From NCBI GenBank assembly GCA_028023455.1, contig JAQFVV010000324.1:870001-934000 (forward strand): 64,000 bases of DNA, in the 5' to 3' direction. Positions 23,445-35,535 of this stretch are shown piece after piece. Within the stretch, counting starts at the first letter, position 1, and each line of letters opens with the position of its first letter. The notes under the pieces were generated by a model, which ran no database searches, was not told the DNA's origin, and was given only the letters and a program-made list of their open reading frames with translations. Position numbers and translations under genes: made by a program. Source of the stretch: Epiperipatus broadwayi (Eukaryota; Onychophora; Udeonychophora; Euonychophora; Peripatidae).

Positions 23445-24566
23445 CTATTGCTGCTTTTTTCTACCAGCTATCTTTGTTGCAGTTTTTAAAAGTGTATCAG
23501 TTATTTTCATATTTATTTCATTCAAATCTGAATCATGTTCAAAATCTACTAATACTTGAAACCGATTTGTAAGTTCTAATTTAAATTCATTAGAATGTTT
23601 CTGAAGATTAGGAATATCAACTGTAAATATAGTTTTTCTTAATAATTTTTGTCTCTCTAGTTTTACATTAACATGTATCTTACCCCTTACTAATCGATGA
23701 TCACTTCCTGTGTTAAATTTATTAAGAACATTACAATCTTGAAATATGTATTTCCTGTTAGTCAAAATATAATCCAATTCTGCTGTACCTTCATTTGGAT
23801 GCTTCCATGTCCATTTCCTTCTAACATTTTTCTCAAAAAAAGAATTCATAATATAAAGTTTTTCCTTCTCTGCAAACTCCACAAGTCTATGTCCTCTCTC
23901 ATTTCTATTACCATAACCAAAATTACCTACAACACTTTCATCTTTCATTTGTTTACCAATTCTAGCATTAAAATCTCCCATAACAATTTTAAAATGTTGT
24001 TTACTCTGATCAAAAGCCTTTTGTACATCCATATAAAAATCTTCTACTACTTCATCACTGTGAGAACTTGTTGGGGCATAAACCTGAATTATCTGCATTT
24101 GATATCTGCTATTAAGTTGTATAACTAATCTTGCCACTCTGTCTGATACACCATCAATCTCCACAATATTGTTCTTCCACTTTTTATTTATAATGAATCC
24201 TACTCCACTTGTATTTCCAATATTTGTGCCTTTATAATAGAGCATATGTCCACTTTTTAAATCAATTGTCTCTTCACCTTTTCTTCTAACTTCACAAAGT
24301 CCAATAATATCCCATTTAATATAAGAGAGTTCTTCTTCTAATTCTTGCAATCTTCCTTCACTTGAAAGTGATCTGCAGTTGTAAGTACCTAAATAAAAAG
24401 TAGTCATCAAATGGCAGCCTGGGTCCGCCTCCAGGATATTCTTAGCACCCTCCGCCTTTGGCCACCAACCGCTGCCTTGGTTGGTGACTTTACAGCCTCC
24501 TGGGATTAAGGGCCATGCTTTATTTTTGTCTGTCATAATTGTATAATTGGGAAAAATCTTTATCAT
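23445..24566 (-). CDS. RTE LINE apurinic-type endonuclease domain
   Basis: 373 residues. After about 55 N-terminal residues with GSGWWPKAEG, the endonuclease begins: LGTYNCRSLS (59-68, Asn63), GLCEVRRKGEE (89-99, Glu92), QVYAPTSS (161-168), VMGDFNARIG (195-204, Asp and Asn of GDFN), WTWKHP (252-257), ELDYILTN (263-270) and GSDHRLV (287-293, catalytic His290). All active-site residues of the exonuclease-endonuclease-phosphatase fold are visible. In a working element it nicks target DNA to prime reverse transcription. The frame ends in TAG (23442-23444), an inactivating stop. Confidence 0.9.
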   Translation of the reverse strand: MIKIFPNYTIMTDKNKAWPLIPGGCKVTNQGSGWWPKAEGAKNILEADPGCHLMTTFYLGTYNCRSLSSEGRLQELEEELSYIKWDIIGLCEVRRKGEETIDLKSGHMLYYKGTNIGNTSGVGFIINKKWKNNIVEIDGVSDRVARLVIQLNSRYQMQIIQVYAPTSSHSDEVVEDFYMDVQKAFDQSKQHFKIVMGDFNARIGKQMKDESVVGNFGYGNRNERGHRLVEFAEKEKLYIMNSFFEKNVRRKWTWKHPNEGTAELDYILTNRKYIFQDCNVLNKFNTGSDHRLVRGKIHVNVKLERQKLLRKTIFTVDIPNLQKHSNEFKLELTNRFQVLVDFEHDSDLNEINMKITDTLLKTATKIAGRKKQQ

Positions 24567-27500
24567 TTACACAAACATTCATTCTGCCTTATCAGGCACT
24601 GAGACGAAAGACCATGGTGTTTCTTGATCTTAAACTCAGAGGTAAAAAGCCAATAAACTCACCACACTGGCTAATGCGTGTTGGTGAGCAGCCCATCCAT
24701 GTTCGTATGCTATATGAATAAACATATAGTAATAACAGCTGCAACGACAAGAACGTATGGAGTGGACATTAGGAATTTGCCCTGCTCGGTTCCTTTAAGG
24801 CCTCCAAGAGGAATCAAAGGGTCTCCTTTCAGTTAATAGCAAACTCCTTTCTGCAGCCAAAACTTATATAAGATGATTTATAATCCCAAGCATTTAGTAT
24901 GGAAAAATTCTCAAATACTGTCAAATATTAAAAATATTATATATATATGTAGATATGGTATGAATTTTTCAAGATATGACATGGATGTATGTGTATTACT
25001 TATATAACATCACCAAATTATGATGAAAAATGTTCAATGGAAGATCACTTTATTACAAGTCCAAATTTAAAAAAAAAAATCTATAAAAAACTAATAATGT
25101 ATATAAATACTATTTATGCATATATACAATATTGAACTTGAGCAGTTTATTTCAAAAATATTCTAAAGAAACATTGTTGATCATTTTCAAAATAAATAAA
25201 TAAAAAAAGTTTGCTATAGATAAGGTTAAAAGACATTGTTGCAAAATATCAAATAGATATAAATTATAATAAATACTAAAAAATTATATATAAGCTATAT
25301 AAATATACATATTAATTATTACACATTAAAATGCCTTTTTGAGAACATTGTTTTGTGCTCTTTTTAAACTGTATGCCATTGATAATGGGCAGACTGAAAG
25401 TCACACCAAGCTTTGTTCTCAAGGGAAACTTCATTCACATTTTTTGATTATCAACTACCCCACATATTTGTTTTAGTAGACATTAGTTTTGATTGGTCCT
25501 ATAAGAACAGCTATATCATAACATATTCTAAATATTAAAACACTAAATACTTGTTTGACAGATGAGAAATTAATGACAAATGCTGCTTTTTGATAATAAC
25601 AATTGATTTATTTAATAGCTATAAAAAACAAAATATATTAACTTTCTCTAATTTCTTGTATTTACAAATGTATATAATCAGTAAAAGAAAGTATTTTAGA
25701 ATGAATTGGTTAAATTAATCTTTATTCATTTTACTTAAATTATTTTAATCCCCTCAACTTGATTGATTGGCTCTGGAGTTAATAATATGAGAATAATAAA
25801 TCTTAATTCCTAAAATCAATGTTTTATATTATAACCAAAAGAGTCCACCCAGATCGTAACAAGCAGAATTAATATATAACAAAACTGTTACGGTATAATC
25901 CAGTTGCGGCCAGGATGTACCATGAAGACCCATTGCAACATTACATGAAGGTACATTAAATTATCCAAAAATAATTGTGTGACTATTTAATTAATGATTA
26001 TTCTCACAAATGACTGTGTCTTAAAAACTACACTTTAAAACCCAAATTTACGATTTTTATTTATGTGAGACCTTATGGCTGACCATGAACAAGATGGTAT
26101 GATCTATAAAGCTATTAAAGATTACTCTTCCAGGATTAAATGTATGATCCATTACATCAATACTAACTATAACATGGTGAATATAGGCCATTTAACAAGG
26201 CTAGTCAGCCTCATAACATGATTGGTTGTAGCTCAGATATATTCAGAATTTTAATACAGCAGTGTTATATAGGGTATTTGCTTTGCAATAAAAGGTAAGC
26301 AACATAAACTGTAGATTATTTTATCATTAATTTAAATTGTCAAATCAAATCAATAGCAATGAGCCTCTTACTTTTACAGGTAAAGAATAAGTTTTAATAT
26401 TAGAAAATAGATTCAATTATAATATTGGCTAGCAAATTTATTTATTAATTTAGATCCCAATATCACAAATATCAATAAAAATAACAAGTTCTAGATTATA
26501 TTCTATGACTACTCAGTGGCTGGGCCATGCAGACCCATGTACAGATACACATTGGGCAAGATTATAGTAACCCTTTTGTGGATGTAATTGTTACCTGGAG
26601 TGTGTTCTTTTGTAAATAAGATTATAATTGTTTTGGTTTTTTTTTTTTGTACATTGAATGTTTTGTAATCACATCGGGTAAGTAGACCCAAAAAAACCTT
26701 CTATATAATCTTTAATAATAAAGGTTGCTTTGAAAGATATTCTATGATTAGCAGAGCAAAGCTAAAATGATTATTATACTCTGTATATCATTAATTACCC
26801 AAGGACAAAAGCTGTAAGATATTCTCTTAGGACATTAGTAAACCTTGTATGCATCATCAGTGACAATATGTGCTCTAATATACGATCTATTTAATATAAT
26901 ATATTTTCTGGTTCTATGTGTGATAAATAGCAATGATACAGTTAGATTAAATCATAAAATTAACATTTTTTTACAACTAAATCAATACTAATAAATAATT
27001 GATTAATACAATGATCAATCAATCAATAAATAAACAAAATAAAATACCATCACATGTACTTGTCTTTATACATGGATAATGTACATAAGTTCAAAACAAA
27101 CACAATATACAATTTTCTCACCAATGGGTTTGATATCAGCCCTTATAAGGGAGAGGATGGGTTTGCACACCTAGTCAATAACATCTCCAATATGTCAATA
27201 CCAGAACAAATGCACCTATGCTACAAATTAATAATAATAATGATAATAATAAAGATTGGTATTAAGAAACATACAAAAGTTGGTCATGCAGAGATAATGA
27301 ATCAAAGAGATTTGATTCTCAATTCAACTTGAAATATTATATAAATTGACCTGTAATAATTATGAAAATAATTTATCAAATGTCTTATGACTGATAGCTA
27401 AACATGTGAGATCAATCTAAAAATGAGGTAATGACATCAGCATCATAATGTGTGGAGACTCTGCTCAAACATACATTTATACAACACATAGCAATGATAT

Positions 27501-30500
27501 TCCTGCAGATGTATTCATCCACACAAAGAATTAATAATGCATTAAATGCCCTGTTGTTTGTTAACCATCATCAGAGCAACAAGCAATATTATGAAATGTT
27601 CTGTGGATTAACCACCAGTGTGGAAACAAATATAAGGAATATAATAAAATGGCAAGATATCATTCTCAGATTAAATCGCCAGCACAGAATAATGCCATAT
27701 AACATTATACAATAGTGTAGACATTTCTTTACCAAATAAAATAGACATAAAATCATCCTCATCAATAAAACTACTAGATTAGAAGACTCATACAGGCCTA
27801 TAGGCATGAATTAAAACACAAAATGATGTAAGTGCTTTAGTATAGGAAATAACTGAGAGAATGACAGATTCTGCCTAAGACATGGGTGAAATAATAATGC
27901 ATAGTAAATATAATACAAGCATAGGCTCAAAACCCTAGAAAGATTTATGGAATTAAACCATATGGTGTTGATACATGTTCTAAATTCATTAAATCATCAT
28001 TAGACCCTCATTCAAGCACTGTTCCCTAATAATTGATTCTCCTCAATCCTTATAACATATGTTCAATCTAATTAATTTTACTTAATAAATAATTATTTTA
28101 AATGCAATACAATATTTATCATGAACTTCATATGCATATAAGAAAATATAAAAAAATCCAAAAATAAAGCTATGTACTTGTTTAAATAACTACACGAAGT
28201 TAAAATACATAATATTTCAAATATGTTAAATATTCACCAATAAAATCAATAACACATTTCAATATACAACATATAAATTAAATAGTTTTCAATTATAACA
28301 TGTAGAATTTTATGAGTTTGTTTATATTTCTCTTTGTTCCCACCATAATAAATATTCCATAATTAATTGATCCATATGTAGGCTCTCTGAATATTTGAGA
28401 TATTTATAAATTATGGAACATGTATAAGACTGTAATGCATGAGAATGTATCAACTCCATCTAAATAATCTCTTTATGAATGTTTAAGGCTGATCTTTTTT
28501 TAATACACTGTCACATGAACATAGTGCATCTTCCACATTAACCAATTTCATTATTTATAATTAGAGTATCCCTCAAAAGTTAATAAACTTCATTACTTCC
28601 ATTTAGGCATTAATCCAAGGTTAAAATATTTCATTACTTTTAATTTAACAAATAAGTGTCAAAGACTAGGAATGATGGTGCAAATAAACAATTATTCCAT
28701 AATTGTCATGACTGATATAAAATAATTTTTTGGTTAGCTGTTATTTTCTTTCAACAGCTATATTATTATTTTAACAATAAGATGATAACACACAGAACAG
28801 GGATATTATCTCTGATATAAGTTCAAAGTGGGATATAGTTAAATCTTTATCGTTCAGACATTTTAAAATCATTATAGCATTCCACTCCACATATATATGG
28901 TATAATTATATAATTTAAAGTCATAAAAGTAAAATATTATATCCAAGGTTATAGTCTGTAAGCAATAAAAAATATTTCCAGATAGACTGACCTTAAAAAC
29001 TGTTATTCCCATTGTCACGGTTAATAAAACCAGTATATTTTAATTCAGACATTTTGAAAGATAATCAGCAGCTAGATTCTTAATTAGCAGACTCGAACAG
29101 AGCTCTTTAAATTTAGACACTCATATTGTCATTAACACATAAGAATAACATCACAAATTTGAATTATCTAAAAAAAATTTCATTTAATTGTTTTATCTGT
29201 CCTTAATTTTAAGGAGTAGCTCTCATATTTGTTACACATTTAACAACAAACTTTTCACACACCCTCTTTTCTCCCAGTTAAAAAAAATTTCTGCATGTTC
29301 TCTTTCCCCCTTCATCCAATTACATTTCTTCTCATTTACATATTTCTGTTAAAAATGAAAGAGAAAAAAATGTGTTTATTACATTCTATCAACTAAATCA
29401 AGACAAATTAAATAAGTAGTTTTAATTAAAATAAAATCAATTTTTGGGATTGGTTAAAGAGAAAAACAACTAATGATTATTATTAGTATTTATATCTTAC
29501 TAAATTTGGTATAACATGCTGTTAATTTTACAGATCAAACACAGCTTGTCTAACTCAGCAATTGGAAAATAGGCAAAACTAACAAAAATAAGCAAAAAAA
29601 TGAAATTACATAATCTTATTATTGAGTCAAATTGAATACAAGTGTCAAGTATATATAAAGTGTTAACTATGGTAATCAAGTCACCTAGAGGAAGATAGAG
29701 AAATTTTAAATATAAGATTACAATATATATATATATATATCAATAGAGTTAAATTAGCATTACAAAAACAATCAAAATTTTAGAATAAAAATTAAAAAGA
29801 AAAAAGTCACTTTGCAAAATTAAATCAATTTTTCTAATTAATAGCAAAGTTAGTAATTATTCAAAAATGAGTCATTTGAAATGATATTATGAAATTATGT
29901 TGTGCTCAACATTTATCAATCGTTACCTTCTAATATTTAAGACATTTGGTATCTTAATTTAATGTTAAATGGGTCTTTATTACTGATGTAACAAGTTTTT
30001 TTCTGTTTTGACTTTACATGCTTTTACAGTTTAATTAGTAATGGAGTATATATGGTAGATATTTAATATACATGTTATTTCATTTCATTGGTGCATATTC
30101 TTTCTGTCCGTGGATTATTTCTTCTTGGCAATTTTCAACATGTATTATAATAATTAATTAATTATAATAATGGCAAACAACCTTAACAATGGTAATTATT
30201 AACTAGACATTTACTTTAGCAACTCTATGAGTATCTCATATCATATAGACTACATTGTAGAAAAACAAGGCAAAAACTCTGACAGAATCTCTAGTCAACT
30301 ACAGTAGTTATATATCAATACAGCTGATTGGAAATCATTCTCATGGCTTCTAATTGATAAGCTATTGCAAATAGTTAACTCAGATGAAAATAGAAATGCC
30401 TTTTCTTACAATTGACTAACAACAGTCAAAATTTTAATAGCAATAATAAAGCAACCCCCCCCAACCTTTTGTATCTAACTCTCCCACTATCTATATCTGC

Positions 30501-32621
30501 TTTCACTTTTTTTTATTAATTAATATTATTATTTTTGAAATGATTATCTGATTTGAATCATAGCACAAAAGATTTACCTTAATCCTTTACATATTAGATG
30601 TTATTTTTTTAATAAGAAAGCCAGGCAAAATAAATTTTAAAATGGATACTCAGGACCAAAGATTTTAATCGGTTTCAGTTTTTCCCTAATCCTTTAATTT
30701 ATCCTTAATTAAACTAAATTTTTTATCTAAGTATCTTTCAATTTTAAGCAGCACAAAATAAACAAAATTTTTATTTTTTTAAATTTTAATTTTTTATTTA
30801 TTTATTTTTTTCTGTTAAGCTAGAACAATTAATATATTTATCAAAAATTTAATTTATTATTTCTTTTTGTTTTTTTTTCTTTTTTTTTAAATTTTACACA
30901 ATTAAAACTTAAAAATTTTAAATATATATATATTTTTAGATTAATCATATGATGTTTTCTTATGCATTGCTTTTGTTTTTTCATTAATTCACACTCTAGA
31001 GAGAATTTCCACAAGATTTAGACTGTAATATGTGTATTTTCCTATATACATTATAATATAAAATTTTACTTCAAAAAAATTCCATAGATGGGAAGATAAT
31101 CAAAAAATTCCTCAAAACAATAGAATTTAGCTCCATCCTGACAAGTCCCTCTATTGTATTCTGACAGTTTTTTGACATCACCATTTTTATATTTTTTAAA
31201 AGAAATAGTTTGAATAACCTTAGATTTTTTTATACAATAATTTATACAATATTTATTAGAAATCAAAAAATAAATTATAAATAATTTATTTTGAATAGAA
31301 TTACTTTATTTTCAAAAATAGAATATTAGCAGACAATGCAAATATGCCCTAAAGCTAAACTTAGCTTTCTACATAAGTAATCTAATTATAATAATGACTA
31401 TTAAAATGTAATAATTTTGCAATAAATATTGAAAATGTTAAACTTTTAAACCATATTTTCAATATTCATTCATGAAAATAATCTTTCTAGAAATGATATG
31501 TAATCTTTTTATTTTGATTACTATCTTTTTTTTTAATATTTATAGAAAGAAATTGTAAACTTTAAATTTTATTTCTATAATAAATGAAATTATCTATCAA
31601 ATAAAGTTAAATTTATTATTTTCTGATAATTAATAATGGTTTAATCCTAAATTTTATGTTGAATGTGAGAACAAAGAAAATGATGAAATGCAAAGGAATG
31701 CCAGAGAGTTGAGACTAACTAAGCTATTATTAAATTTAATGTTAACCTTCTCTTAGTTATATATAGTTTATGTTATATATATGCTCAACATAATATAGTT
31801 CCAATATATGTATAATTATATTACATTGCCATTATTTTATGCTTTAAAATATAAACAATGTTCTAGGTAAACATGTAGTAATAAAGGTATTGTACAAAGT
31901 ATTGCTGCATTAAAAAAAATTGAGGATTTTAAATTGGGAAATAAAATGCTTATGCATATATCATACATGTGACTAGCAATTTATATAACTTCTAAATAGC
32001 CATGTAGCCATGCATATACACATAGTAAATATTCAAATCATTATTCTAGAACTAATATTGTTAAACAGTTGATGTTATATATATATACACATATTGCAAC
32101 AGTCAAAATTTGCAACTCAGAAAAGTCAGTGCCAAGATTTAGGAAATGATCATGATTTTTGCATGTGTGCAACATATATAAAACATTACCACAAACAATA
32201 CAAAATCAAATGTCATTATCTACAGTTCCAGGGCAATTTTCACCTGTCTGCTGCACTTGCTGTTAATAGCCCCCTTTTCTCTTATATCCTGCTAGGTCAA
32301 AAAGATATAAAAGTCTCTAAATTAAATTATAAAAAGCTATAAATACATCACATTAATGAAAATAATACAAAATACAAAGATAATTAGTATATTACCATTT
32401 TATTCATATTATAATAAACCACAACAAAAAAAGAGATAAGATTATAAACACATTTCACACACGCACACAAATATATATATATATATATGAGTGATGGGTG
32501 AGCTTTTGTTCTCTAGGTACAAAAAGACTGAGGTACACTGCTTGGAGTTTGAACCTGAGATAATTATTTAAATAGTATCAGATTAATAAATTAAACATTG
32601 ACATTAGTTCAGTAAGAATTT

Positions 32622-32938
32622 AACCCCCCCCCTTTTTTTTTTTTTTTAAAATAAAAAAAAATATTTTTTAAAATAAAAAAATAAAATTTTTTAAAAAAAT
32701 AATTTTAATTTTTTTTTAAAAAAAAAAAATAATAATTTTTTTTTTTTTTCCACAAACAAAAAAATTTTTAAAAAAAAAAAAAAAATATATTTTTTAAACA
32801 ATCTTTTTTTTATTTTTATAATGAAATAATAATAAATTTTTAAAAAACAAAAAAAAAAAAAATTTATAAAAAAAAAGTAAATATTTTTAAAAAAATGATA
32901 CATTTTTTTTTCCCCCAAAAAAATTTGTTACCCCCCGG
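32622..32938. repeat. Homopolymer block, possible sequence artefact
   Basis: Starts with a C9 run and T16 run, then about 290 bp almost only of A and T homopolymers, ending in C5, A7 and C6 runs. The minus-strand frame here encodes only Phe, Lys, Leu and Ile. The pattern is unlike the surrounding AT-rich DNA and suggests poorly resolved long-read sequence or an extreme low-complexity tract. Confidence 0.7.
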
Positions 32939-33250
32939 CGAAAACATTAATACTAAATTACTCCTGACCCTCTTAGACAAATTTAACTTCACTAATTTCA
33001 TAAAATTATTACAACTGAAGACTGAAAAATATCACTATAATCATTACCTTAATCTTCATATCATTGCTGTCTAACTCATAATTATAAACATATTTTATAA
33101 AGTCACTATCTTAATGTTATGTGGTGCATTATGTGTGTAAAATATACACATTATTTATATTATCACATATTCTTATGATTCTTGAAAGGATAATGTTGGT
33201 CTACCTAGAAATATTTTTATACATAAATAATTTGGATGTATAGTACAGCT

Positions 33251-33342
33251 AAGTCAGGATTCAACATATATATATAATTTAACTTCATCTATATATATAT
33301 ATAAGTCAGGATTCAACATATATATATAATTTAACTTCATCT
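33251..33342 (+). repeat. Tandem duplication, 52-bp period
   Basis: AAGTCAGGATTCAACATATA and the following 20 bases occur at 33251-33290 and again at 33303-33342, joined by a TA run. Replication slippage in the TA run is the likely cause. Confidence 0.9.
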
Positions 33343-33539
33343 ATAAATGAATCTGATCGTGGATTGATCCAAAGATTCAGAATTTTCATGGTCTTAGTAT
33401 GTTTAAACATTCAGATATAATATGTCAGGCACAAAGAGAGAAACTTCAAGTACACTATTAAAAATATATAAATGATTCAGTGAGCTACTACAAAAGTATA
33501 TAAATAATTCACAGAGATGCTAAATTATGAGATGAGATA

Positions 33540-33648
33540 CCCAATTAAGAAATAACAATATATATATATATATATTATAACCTATACTCCCAACCCAATT
33601 AAGAAATAACATATATATATATATATATATTATAACCTACACTCCCAA
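33540..33648 (+). repeat. Tandem duplication, ~54-bp period
   Basis: CCCAATTAAGAAATAACA, a TA run and TATAACCTA(T/C)ACTCCCAAC occur twice in a row. The TA runs differ in length between copies. Confidence 0.9.
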
Positions 33649-34767
33649 CACCGCTCATATACATTACATGAGCAAAATGCCCAGGCACCAGTTCTATTAA
33701 TGAATAGAACAATATAATAAGATATATGATATAAAATTATTACTGAGACTCTTCACTTAAGTCTATATTCAGCTCAGCTCAGTGGGAGGCTATAGGAAGT
33801 TCATAAGATATATGATTATAAGTAAATGAAAGAAGAAATATTATAAAACATTAAATATAATGTAAATCCTTTTTATTAATTAATTGCGTGATAAAGAATC
33901 ACAATGTTTATTTGTACAATCTATTAAAATATTCTTTCAACTTAATTTCTTCCTTCATCCAAGTACAACATATATCAGCTTGCTATAATTATATTACTAA
34001 ACAATTCTATGACTTGGCATATCATAATCTAAACATCTACTTTAATGCCAATCAAGAAATAAACAATAAGATCTCAGGGAATTTTACAAACACAGTTGAA
34101 TTAAATAAAATACATTGGCCCATAAGTTATAATTCTAAAGTATGATAAAATGTAATGAAACAAATTGACTAAAATGTTTTACTGTGTTTCAATAATAAGA
34201 TAATGACAGAAATAGGGTATTTTAATCTCATATCATCATCTAACAAATATACCAACTTGGCAACCTTTCTAATATGTTTATCCAGTGGCAAATGTTTCTT
34301 ATAATGTTTGGATTAAGAAAACAATATCGTCAGACACCAGCAAATTTGATATTATAACTATAAAATAATATATCTACTCTATAATAGATTTATGAAATGT
34401 GGAGATGTGGAAATTGAAACACGAATGTACACAAGAATAACTTCAGACACAGTTTTTAATAAATAAACAAATCATTTATTACACTGAAAAAATTTAGTTT
34501 AACATGACATTTTTTACAATAGGACTACTTGTCTTACAGATTTTAAATTATCCAATAAATTTTGAGCATCAGTTTGGGATTATCCCCATCATATAACATT
34601 ATTTATACCCTTTTGAAATCAGAAATTAACAACAAAACTTGAATCTTCTAACATTGCATACTTGCTTTGCTTAAGTGTTTCACTTAAACATAATTAAACA
34701 TAACATTGACTAAATAATATATTATATTATTGGCACAAGAAATATTTAGGAGAGGATTTTCTATTGA

Positions 34768-35535
34768 TTAACCTTTTGAACGATGATTATATAATTGGCC
34801 GAATGAGTTAAAAATCAAAACTTGTAATTGGCCAACTCACAACTTTAACAAAATCTATTGTTAAAATAGATCACTTTTAATAATATAAATACGTTAGTTT
34901 CATTTGTAAAAAGTATATTACTGAATTTTTAGATTACGAAAGGAAACGAAAATCTTTTCAAAAATAAAATTTGATTTATAATTTAAAAAATATTCAATTG
35001 CGGTGAAATAAAAGTAACTGCTATTCAACCAACCAAAAGATTGCTGACGCAATCTTTTTTTTTTCACTTTACGTTACGATCAATATGTAGCAATAAATAA
35101 ATAATTCTTGGTAATATCTTAACTATTTTTCTAAAATAATTTGATTTTTAGTATTATTTTATCAATAATAATTTGTAATTCAATTCAAATATTGTTTAAA
35201 ATGTTGTAAACATTCGTTTATCATTTTCGTAATAAAAATCAAAACGAACGTAACTTTTTACTTTTTGGCAGTCATTACCCTTTCTAACAGAAGTGGGACA
35301 GCCAATAAGATTCAAGAAAAGTTGGTGAGGAGGCGGTGCTTTGGTTTTGTTTGACATATATGGTCATTTTTATTGATTTTTTACTTGTAAAATAACTGAA
35401 GAGGGCACCATCTTACAGAACTTTTGATTTTCTTTCTAATGACGTATCGTATGTATACGTGGGATAAAAAGTAGCCGATTTAGAGTGATGTCAAATCTTC
35501 TCGTTTTTAGATGAGTCATGCATTAAAAGAGTTAA
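34768..35535 (+). mobile_element. piggyBac-like non-autonomous element, copy 1
   Basis: A 760-bp segment (34772-35531) lies between two TTAA tetranucleotides (34768-34771 and 35532-35535). It begins CCTTTTGAACG and ends CATTAAAAGAG, which are roughly complementary ends; TTAA targets and C/T-rich CCYTTT ends are hallmarks of piggyBac-type elements. Two more copies occur at 41.4-43.2 kb and share blocks in the same order: TTCATTTGTAAAAAG, TTTTTCAAAAATAAA, AACTATTTTTCTAAAATAAT, TATTGATTTTTTACTTGTAA and a GAGGGCAGCAT-like block. No transposase is encoded. Confidence 0.72.

Larger units (their letters stand above)
21553..24880 (-). mobile_element. RTE-clade LINE, nearly full length
   Basis: Minus-strand non-LTR retrotransposon of about 3.3 kb. 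It has a 5' untranslated region (about 24570-24880), an apurinic-type endonuclease, a linker, a reverse transcriptase and a very short 3' end made of TGATGATGATAATGATGA-like repeats (21553-21580 in complement), as in RTE elements. The reading frame is broken once by a stop (23442-23444) and once by a frameshift near 23160. It is much better preserved than the RTE copies at 2.5-3.2 kb and 52.7-53.0 kb, so it inserted more recently. No target duplication could be fixed. Confidence 0.9.
24881..34767. other. Long AT-rich stretch without recognised genes
   Basis: About 10 kb with only short, low-complexity frames. A partly GC-balanced part at 25840-26320 and two frames at 27054-27332 and 27452-27715 showed no recognisable domain. 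A perfect CArG-like CCTTATAAGG sits at 27142-27151. Otherwise there are TA microsatellites (29720-29740, 32070-32090, 32468-32488), short tandem duplications at 33.2-33.65 kb and an anomalous homopolymer block at 32.6-32.95 kb. Confidence 0.45.

Noticed and set aside
21605-24128. Plus-strand frames of 106, 68 and 143 residues
   Set aside because: They are shadows of the minus-strand RTE LINE proteins.
27054-27807. Frames of 92, 87 and 72 residues
   Set aside because: No recognisable motif and low-complexity ends; possibly decayed repeat sequence but unsupported.
32691-32918. 75-residue Phe/Lys-rich frame
   Set aside because: It is a product of the homopolymer block.
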